From CAYSLC01 sp964431545 (GTDB lineage Bacteria; Desulfobacterota; Desulfobacteria; Desulfobacterales; JAABSP01), in assembly GCA_964431545.1 (NCBI GenBank), contig CAYSLC010000103.1:1-18815 (forward strand): DNA of 18,815 nt. The letters are read 5' to 3'. Position numbers and translations under genes: made by a program. Below are positions 14,150 to 18,815 of this stretch, in pieces. Below the pieces are notes generated by a model that had not been told where the DNA came from, searched no databases, and was given only the letters and a program-made list of their open reading frames with translations. Positions within the stretch are counted from its first letter, which is position 1; each line of letters starts with the position of its first letter.

Positions 14150-15223
14150 CTAATTGATCCCCGATGGGGTGAACCGGAGTCCCACCGTATAGGTGTCCTC
14201 GTAGGCGGTGTAGGCGCCGGGCAGGGCCGGGAGGGGATTCGACTTGACCACGGCCTTGTAGGCCGAATCGTCGAAATAGCGATCCCCGGATCGCTTTTCG
14301 AACCAGACCTCCGATATGGAGCCGTCCGATCGAATGGTGATCACCAGAATCGCCTCCAGCCGTCCCCGACGGCTCGCCAGGTATTCGGAGAAGGCCCAGT
14401 TCCGGTTGATGCGCTCCGGGATCACGGTTCCCGCGTAGGAGGTAATGGCCATCCGGGCGTGCTGTCCCATGGCGCCGGTGCCGTTTCCGGTCACCCCGCC
14501 CACGCTGCGCCCGCCGCCCCGCTTGGCCACCTTGGTCCGCAGGTTCTCGATCGCCTCCTTGACGGGGTCTTCGGCTCTTTTGGGGGCGACCACCTTGGCC
14601 TTGTCGGCGTCGGAGGGCTTGGCGTACCGGGGCTTCTTCCTGGGCGGGGCGACCCGTTCGGCGGTCTCGGGCGCCGGCTTCTCCTCCGGTTCCGGGGATT
14701 CCGGCGGGGCTTCGGGCGGTTCCTCCCGGGCCTGTACCGGCTCCGGTTCGGGCTCCGGATCGATGACCACTTTTTCGCCGGGGGTTTCGGGGGCCGGCTC
14801 CGGCGTCTCGGGCTCGGCCTCCACCAGTTCCGGCGGCGGGGCCGGCGCCTCGGGAATCTCCTCCCGGGGGGGCGGTTCGGGCTCGGGCGGGTCCTGCTTC
14901 ACCAGCATTTGCTCCATGGTCTCGGCGGAGAGCGGCGGCTGCTCGGGCCGCGAAGCCGGCGCCGGAGGGGCGGGCTCCAGGCTCCCTTCGTCGGCCGCGG
15001 CCGCCGGCAGGGTCGGCTCCGACTCCGGCAGGGAGACCATGTTCACGCTGATCACCGAGGAGGCGAACGTCTTCCGGGGCCGATAGTCGGTGGCGAAGAT
15101 CAATACCGCCACCAGCAGCAGGTGGAGGATCACGGAGAGCCCGAAGGTCATCCCCAGGCCCCGCGCGTCCGCATCGCCGTGGAGGAGGGTGGGGTGCATA
15201 TCCATGTTGGAAGGGCCGTTCAT
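14150..15223 (-). CDS. tolA: TolA-type energy-transducing protein (TonB C-terminal fold), Pro/Glu-rich linker
   Basis: TolA spans the periplasm and passes proton-motive force from TolQR to the TolB-Pal complex. This 357-residue protein has a short cytoplasmic N-terminus, a membrane helix (about 24-44) with the S-x3-H pair (Ser30, His34) used for contact with TolQR, a long Pro/Glu-rich region (about 65-215, e.g. PEPEPPPREEIPEAPAPPPE), and a C-terminal TolA/TonB domain of about 105 residues (MAITSYAGTVIPERINRNW, then AILVITIRSDGSISEVWFEK). Enterobacterial TolA instead has an Ala/Lys-rich helical middle, so the linker here is TonB-like. The context between tolR and tolB supports TolA. The ATG at 15223 lies 4 nt after the tolR stop; a frame extending upstream into tolR is rejected. 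Confidence 0.9.
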   Translation of the reverse strand: MNGPSNMDMHPTLLHGDADARGLGMTFGLSVILHLLLVAVLIFATDYRPRKTFASSVISVNMVSLPESEPTLPAAAADEGSLEPAPPAPASRPEQPPLSAETMEQMLVKQDPPEPEPPPREEIPEAPAPPPELVEAEPETPEPAPETPGEKVVIDPEPEPEPVQAREEPPEAPPESPEPEEKPAPETAERVAPPRKKPRYAKPSDADKAKVVAPKRAEDPVKEAIENLRTKVAKRGGGRSVGGVTGNGTGAMGQHARMAITSYAGTVIPERINRNWAFSEYLASRRGRLEAILVITIRSDGSISEVWFEKRSGDRYFDDSAYKAVVKSNPLPALPGAYTAYEDTYTVGLRFTPSGIN

Positions 15224-15227
15224 GGCA

Positions 15228-15680
15228 TCAGGTATCCGCTTTCGCGTCCTCTCCCTCCGTGGCTCCGGCCGCCTCTCCGGACAACGGCACGGTGACCATT
15301 CCCAGCTTATCCACCCCGGAGGCGTTGATCTCGGCCATGACCCGGACCACGTCGCCGTAGGGGATATCCCGGTCGGCCCGCAGAAAGACCGTCCGGTTTC
15401 CACGACCCGACAGAATCTCTCCGAGCCGTCCCCGGAGGGAATGGAAGGTGACCGGGGTCTCGTTGATGAAGATCAGCCCCTTGTTGTCGATGGTCACCAT
15501 GAGCTGATCCTCTTCCGTGGGCAGGGGCTTGGAGGTGCTCTCCGGCAGGTTCACATCCACCCCCTGGGTCATCATGGGGGCGGTGACCATGAAGATGATC
15601 AGGAGCACCAGCATCACGTCCACAAAGGGGGTCACGTTGATGTCGGACATCAGTTGATCGGTCCTGCTTCCGATGGCCAT
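15228..15680 (-). CDS. tolR: Tol-Pal system biopolymer transport protein TolR (ExbD family)
   Basis: TolR is the inner-membrane partner of TolQ in the proton-driven motor. The 150-residue protein has the short cytoplasmic start (SDINVTPFVD), one membrane helix (VMLVLLIIFMVTAPMM) with the proton-carrying Asp21 in PFVDVML, and a periplasmic domain (VDVNLPESTSKPLP, VFLRADRDIPYGDVVRVMAEINASGVDKLGMVT) characteristic of ExbD/TolR. The ATG at 15680 has GGGGGAG about 8 nt upstream, inside the end of tolQ, and lies 5 nt past the tolQ stop, so translation is likely coupled. Confidence 0.96.
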   Translation of the reverse strand: MAIGSRTDQLMSDINVTPFVDVMLVLLIIFMVTAPMMTQGVDVNLPESTSKPLPTEEDQLMVTIDNKGLIFINETPVTFHSLRGRLGEILSGRGNRTVFLRADRDIPYGDVVRVMAEINASGVDKLGMVTVPLSGEAAGATEGEDAKADT

Positions 15681-15685
15681 GTCGC

Positions 15686-16420
15686 CTACTCCCCCTTGCC
15701 CGGCAGAATGTCCCGCTCGACGATATTCAGGAAATCGGCGGAGAAGCTCTGCAATTCGTTCTCCAGAACCCGGATCTTCTGCATGAAATAGTTGAAGCCG
15801 ATGACCGCCGGGATGGCCACCGCAAGACCCGCCGCCGTGGCGATCAGCGCCTCGGAGATGCCGGGGGCCACCGCCGCCAGGCTCGCCGACCCCGTCAGCC
15901 CGATGCCGTGGAAGGAGTTCATGATCCCCCAGACCGTGCCGAAGAGGCCGATGAAGGGGGTGGTGTTGCCGGTGGTGGCCAGAAAGGGCACCATCTGTGT
16001 CATCCGCGTGATCTCCGTGTTGATGGCCCGCCGCAGCGACCGCTGGATGCTGTCCGTGGCGGCCAGCCGGTTACCCAATGATCCGCCCGAAGATCCGGAT
16101 GTCCCGGCGGAAGCGGCGGGTCTGGCCAGGGGGCCGCCGCTCATCTTCTTGAGTTCCACATAGCCGATGCAGAACACCCTGGCGATGGGGCTCCCCTGGT
16201 AATCCTCCGCCTCCTTGAAGGCGACGGCGAAGTCCCTGCTCTCCCAGAAGGCCTCGATGAAGTCGTCGGATTCCCGGAACGCGCGCCGGATGTATCGGTA
16301 CTTGATCAGAATGATCGCCCAGGAGGTGATGGAGAAGAAGAGCAGGAGAAAAAGAACCAGCTGGACCACCGGCCCAGCGTTGAGAATCATCTGTATTATA
16401 TCGATCTTGCCGGGATCCAT
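15686..16420 (-). CDS. tolQ: Tol-Pal system proton channel subunit TolQ (ExbB family)
   Basis: TolQ forms the pentameric proton channel around the TolR dimer. The 244-residue protein has the family's three membrane segments (about 18-40, 145-170 and 180-205) and the signature ATTGNTTPFIGLFGTVWGIMNSF. The end, FNYFMQKIRVLENELQSFSADFL, is also typical. The cytoplasmic loop carries a Gly/Ser/Ala-rich stretch (about 97-118, PAASAGTSGSSGGSLGN) that looks like an insertion. It is the first gene of the tol cluster; no ybgC precedes it. The ATG at 16420 has CGGAG at 5 nt, and a promoter candidate lies about 130 nt upstream. Confidence 0.96.
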   Translation of the reverse strand: MDPGKIDIIQMILNAGPVVQLVLFLLLFFSITSWAIILIKYRYIRRAFRESDDFIEAFWESRDFAVAFKEAEDYQGSPIARVFCIGYVELKKMSGGPLARPAASAGTSGSSGGSLGNRLAATDSIQRSLRRAINTEITRMTQMVPFLATTGNTTPFIGLFGTVWGIMNSFHGIGLTGSASLAAVAPGISEALIATAAGLAVAIPAVIGFNYFMQKIRVLENELQSFSADFLNIVERDILPGKGE

Positions 16421-16547
16421 GTCATCTCCGATTTGGCGTAGTTTCTCATCGTCCGCTCGAAAGGGTCATCCGTCACACGTCCGCAAAAGGTCGCTTCGCT
16501 CTCGCTGTCCGGTGGCATTGGGGCGCCAATCGCTTAAGTTAAAGAAA

Positions 16548-16574
16548 ATAATACTGTTGAGACTGAAGTGTCAA
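16548..16574 (-). promoter_or_regulatory. Promoter candidate for the tol operon
   Basis: On the minus strand a perfect TTGACA (16574-16569) is followed after 15 nt by TATTAT (16553-16548), in a locally AT-rich patch of otherwise GC-rich DNA. The spacer is 2 nt shorter than ideal; TTATTT at 17 nt is an alternative -10. It gives a leader of roughly 120 nt before tolQ. Confidence 0.5.
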
Positions 16575-16664
16575 GGAATTTGGTTGCTCCGGGCCGCCCT
16601 TGGGAGATAAGATGGCGCCCTTTGAAAAACCCGCAACCGAAATCCACCCCATCGAGGAGAGAAG

Positions 16665-17234
16665 ATGAGACGCATCGCGAACCTGCTGTTCGAAACGGCC
16701 ATGCTCAAAAACCTGCCCCGCTCCGGATATCAGTTCCTCGGCACGGGCCGGGAATCCGTGGCCGAGCACACCTTCATCACCACCTTCATCGCCTTCGTCA
16801 TGGCCCGGATGGATCCCGAAATCGACGCGGAAAGACTCCTCTCCATGTGCCTCGTTCACGACCTGGCCGAGGCAAGGACCGGGGACCTCAACTACGTCAA
16901 CCGCCGGTATGTGACGGCGGACGAGGAGCGGGCCGTCGATGACCTCACGTCGGATCTCCCCTTCGGCGGGGGGATCCGGGAGCTGGTGTCGGAGTTCAAT
17001 CGACGGGAGACCCCGGAGGCCCGCCTGGCCCGGGACGCGGATCAGCTCGCGTTCATCGTCGACCTGAAGGCCCTTTCGGACATCGGCCACCGCCCCCCGG
17101 AGAGCTGGATGCCCGCCGTGATGGACCGTCTGGATACGGAGACCGGACGGCGCCTCGGCCGGGCGATCCTGGAGACCCCCTGGGACGCCTGGTGGCGGAA
17201 AATTTATGTTGACAGATCCGAGGGAAAAGATTAA
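16665..17234 (+). CDS. HD-domain phosphohydrolase (YfbR/HDDC2-like)
   Basis: This 189-residue cytoplasmic protein is an HD-domain metal-dependent phosphohydrolase; the closest characterised relatives are the 5'-deoxynucleotidases YfbR and HDDC2. The metal ligands are His35 in SVAEHTF, His65-Asp66 in CLVHDLAEA, and probably Asp126 in RDADQL. The family's GDL follows the HD motif (ARTGDLNYV). The length fits. The ATG at 16665 has GAGGAG at 5 nt. It is divergent from tolQ and lies 54 nt upstream of sdhC, which may simply be a neighbour. A role in nucleotide-pool cleaning is the default reading, but substrate is unproven. Confidence 0.87.
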   Translation: MRRIANLLFETAMLKNLPRSGYQFLGTGRESVAEHTFITTFIAFVMARMDPEIDAERLLSMCLVHDLAEARTGDLNYVNRRYVTADEERAVDDLTSDLPFGGGIRELVSEFNRRETPEARLARDADQLAFIVDLKALSDIGHRPPESWMPAVMDRLDTETGRRLGRAILETPWDAWWRKIYVDRSEGKD

Positions 17235-17237
17235 AGG
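17209..17237 (+). promoter_or_regulatory. Promoter candidate for sdhCA inside the HD-gene 3' end
   Basis: TTGACA (17209-17214), a 17-nt spacer and TAAAGG (17232-17237) overlap the last codons of the HD gene. The predicted transcript would begin near 17244, giving a leader of about 45 nt before sdhC. The -35 is perfect but the -10 is weak, and sdhC could also be read from upstream. Confidence 0.4.
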
Positions 17238-17288
17238 GCTTGGTTTGCATTTTTATTGCGTCAACCCAACTTCTACAGGGAGGGGAAC

Positions 17289-17930
17289 ATGAGCTGGTTT
17301 ACGGAAACCTTGGCAACGTCCATCGGAAAGAAGCTGTTGATGGCCCTCACCGGGCTGGGCTTTTGCCTCTTCCTGGTGGGTCACCTGGTGGGCAACACGA
17401 CGATCTACGTGGGCTCCGAGGCCTTCAACGCCTACGCGGCGCACCTTCACGAATATGAGCCGCTGATCCGGGTCATGGAGATGGGGCTGCTGCTGTTCGC
17501 CCTCATCCACGTGATCACCGGCACCATCCTCTTTTTCCAGAATTTCGGGGCCCGTCCGAACCGGTATTCGGTCAACCGGCGGGCCGGCGGCCGGAGCATC
17601 GGCTCCGCCACCATGCCGTACACCGGATTCCTGGTCCTGTGCTTCGTCATCCTCCACCTGGCCGACTTCCACTTCGTGGACAAATCCGGGACCACCATCT
17701 GGAACATCGTTGCCGATACCTTCCAGAATCCCCTCTATATTCTGACCTACATCATCGCCATGGTCATCGTCGCGATCCACATCAGCCACGGCTTCTGGAG
17801 CGCCTTTCAGACCATCGGCGCAAACCATCCCAAGTATATGCCGTTCATCATGGGACTGGGCATCGCCTTCAGCGTGGCCGTCGGCATCGTGTTCGGCTTT
17901 ATTCCGATTTTTCTTTCGACCACCGTCTAA
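17289..17930 (+). CDS. sdhC: Succinate dehydrogenase/fumarate reductase cytochrome b subunit
   Basis: This 213-residue membrane protein is the single-polypeptide, probably di-heme b anchor found in Wolinella, Desulfobacterota and Bacteroidota complexes, which passes electrons between (mena)quinone and the flavoprotein/iron-sulfur subunits. Five membrane helices can be seen (about 14-38, 60-84, 111-130, 148-170 and 186-208). His32 (LVGHLVG), His74 (LIHVITG), His123 (LHLADFH) and His164 (AIHISHG) have spacing similar to the heme ligands of Wolinella FrdC and are the likely ligands here. The ATG at 17289 follows GGGAGGGG at 3-6 nt; in-frame codons upstream (TTG 17256) are less likely. sdhA follows after 11 nt. 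Direction in the cell (succinate oxidation or fumarate reduction) cannot be told from sequence. Confidence 0.94.
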   Translation: MSWFTETLATSIGKKLLMALTGLGFCLFLVGHLVGNTTIYVGSEAFNAYAAHLHEYEPLIRVMEMGLLLFALIHVITGTILFFQNFGARPNRYSVNRRAGGRSIGSATMPYTGFLVLCFVILHLADFHFVDKSGTTIWNIVADTFQNPLYILTYIIAMVIVAIHISHGFWSAFQTIGANHPKYMPFIMGLGIAFSVAVGIVFGFIPIFLSTTV

Positions 17931-17941
17931 GGAGGCCAGAT

Positions 17942-18815
17942 ATGCAGCTCGATTCAAAAGTTCCGGCCGGTCCGGTACAAGATAAATGGGACCGGCATCG
18001 GTTCGAACTCAAACTGGTAAACCCCGCCAACAAGCGCAAGTACGAGATCATCGTCGTCGGCACCGGCCTGGCCGGCGGGGCCGCCGCGGCCTCCCTGGGA
18101 GAACTCGGATACAACGTTCTCAACTTCTGCATCCAGGACAGCCCCCGGCGGGCCCATTCCATCGCGGCCCAGGGGGGGATCAACGCGGCTAAGAACTACC
18201 AGAACGACGGGGACAGCATCTGGCGGCTCTTCTATGACACCGTCAAGGGGGGCGATTTCCGGGCACGGGAGGCCAACGTCTACCGGCTGGCCCAGGTCTC
18301 CACCGCCATCATCGACCAGTGTGTGGCCCAGGGGGTCCCCTTTGCTAGGGAGTACGGCGGCCTTTTGGCCAACCGCTCCTTCGGCGGCGCCCAGGTCTCC
18401 CGGACCTTCTACGCCCGGGGACAGACGGGCCAGCAGCTCCTTCTGGGGGCTTACAGCTCCCTCTCCCGGCAGATCGCCGCCGGCAAGGTCAAGATGTTTC
18501 CCCGAAGGGAGATGCTCGATCTGGTGGTGGCCGACGGCCGGGCACGGGGGATCGTGGTCCGGAATCTGATCACCGGCAAGATCGAGTCTTACGCGGCCGA
18601 CGCGGTGGTCCTGGCCACCGGCGGATACGGCAACGTCTTCTTCCTCTCCACCAACGCCATGGCCTCCAACGTGACGGCCGGCTTCCGGGCCTACAAAAAA
18701 GGCGCCTATTTCGCCAACCCCTGCTTCACCCAGATCCACCCCACCTGCATCCCGGTCCACGGCGACTACCAGTCGAAGCTGACGCTCATGAGCGAAAGTC
18801 TGAGAAACGACGGCC
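17942..18815 (+). CDS. sdhA: Succinate dehydrogenase/fumarate reductase flavoprotein subunit (5' part, runs off the window)
   Basis: This is the first 291 codons of the FAD-binding catalytic subunit. The dinucleotide-binding start is EIIVVGTGLAGGAAAASLGE (residues 35-54). His72 in RAHSIAAQGGIN is the residue that carries covalently bound FAD. Other typical stretches are NYQNDGDSIWRLFYDTVKGG, VSRTFYARGQTGQQLL, VVLATGGYGNVF and the active-site segment FTQIHPTCIPVHGDYQSK, which is of the Wolinella/Bacillus-type (B-type) enzyme. The ATG at 17942 has AGGAGG at 6 nt. The gene is cut by the window end, not broken; about half is missing, and sdhB is expected to follow. Confidence 0.95.
   Translation, partial: MQLDSKVPAGPVQDKWDRHRFELKLVNPANKRKYEIIVVGTGLAGGAAAASLGELGYNVLNFCIQDSPRRAHSIAAQGGINAAKNYQNDGDSIWRLFYDTVKGGDFRAREANVYRLAQVSTAIIDQCVAQGVPFAREYGGLLANRSFGGAQVSRTFYARGQTGQQLLLGAYSSLSRQIAAGKVKMFPRREMLDLVVADGRARGIVVRNLITGKIESYAADAVVLATGGYGNVFFLSTNAMASNVTAGFRAYKKGAYFANPCFTQIHPTCIPVHGDYQSKLTLMSESLRNDG

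Noticed and set aside
13298..15295. Open frame of about 665 codons on the plus strand opposite tolB and tolA
   Set aside because: Shadow of tolB/tolA codon bias; Gly/Arg/Leu-rich low-complexity translation and no start signal.

Overview
The window is about 63-65% GC by eye and carries compact, mostly co-oriented bacterial genes. It reads as chromosomal core DNA of a Gram-negative anaerobe, most likely a Desulfobacterota (deltaproteobacterial) lineage. The reasons are a complete Tol-Pal system, a Wolinella/Desulfobacterota-type single-subunit cytochrome b for succinate dehydrogenase or fumarate reductase, a bactofilin, and a cobalamin riboswitch. The organism assignment is inference. I saw no tRNA, rRNA, CRISPR array, insertion sequence or phage gene.

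Region 1 (1-3165, plus strand): a CaiB/BaiF-family enzyme with the residues of an alpha-methylacyl-CoA racemase, a GT4 glycosyltransferase and a class I SAM methyltransferase. Their reading frames overlap, so they are probably translated together. Region 2 (3102-5182, minus strand): a sigma70-like promoter, a nearly complete cobalamin riboswitch, a leader of about 430 nt without a convincing gene, then a TrpD-family phosphoribosyltransferase and a small unknown protein. This TrpD homologue keeps the PRPP-side motifs but has lost the residues that bind anthranilate. With a B12 riboswitch in front of it, it is the best candidate here for an undescribed function, perhaps in cobamide (lower-ligand) metabolism.

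Region 3 (5309-16420, minus strand): one long run of genes in transcription order tolQ, tolR, tolA, tolB, pal, cpoB, ruvC, ruvA, ruvB, a SAM hydroxide adenosyltransferase (DUF62), an L,D-transpeptidase with an NTF2-like tail, a single-pass membrane protein and a bactofilin. Gaps are short or overlapping except around tolB/pal/cpoB and before the bactofilin. The last three genes look like a cell-shape module: a cytoskeletal polymer, a membrane protein whose cytoplasmic juxtamembrane motif resembles that of bactofilin-linked M23 peptidases, and a peptidoglycan cross-linking enzyme. Two strong hairpins without U-tracts lie between pal and cpoB and between cpoB and ruvC.

Region 4 (16548-18815, plus strand, divergent from tolQ): an HD-domain phosphohydrolase, then sdhC and the 5' part of sdhA, which runs off the window edge. 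A TTGACA-bearing promoter candidate lies in the 3' end of the HD gene, in front of sdhC.
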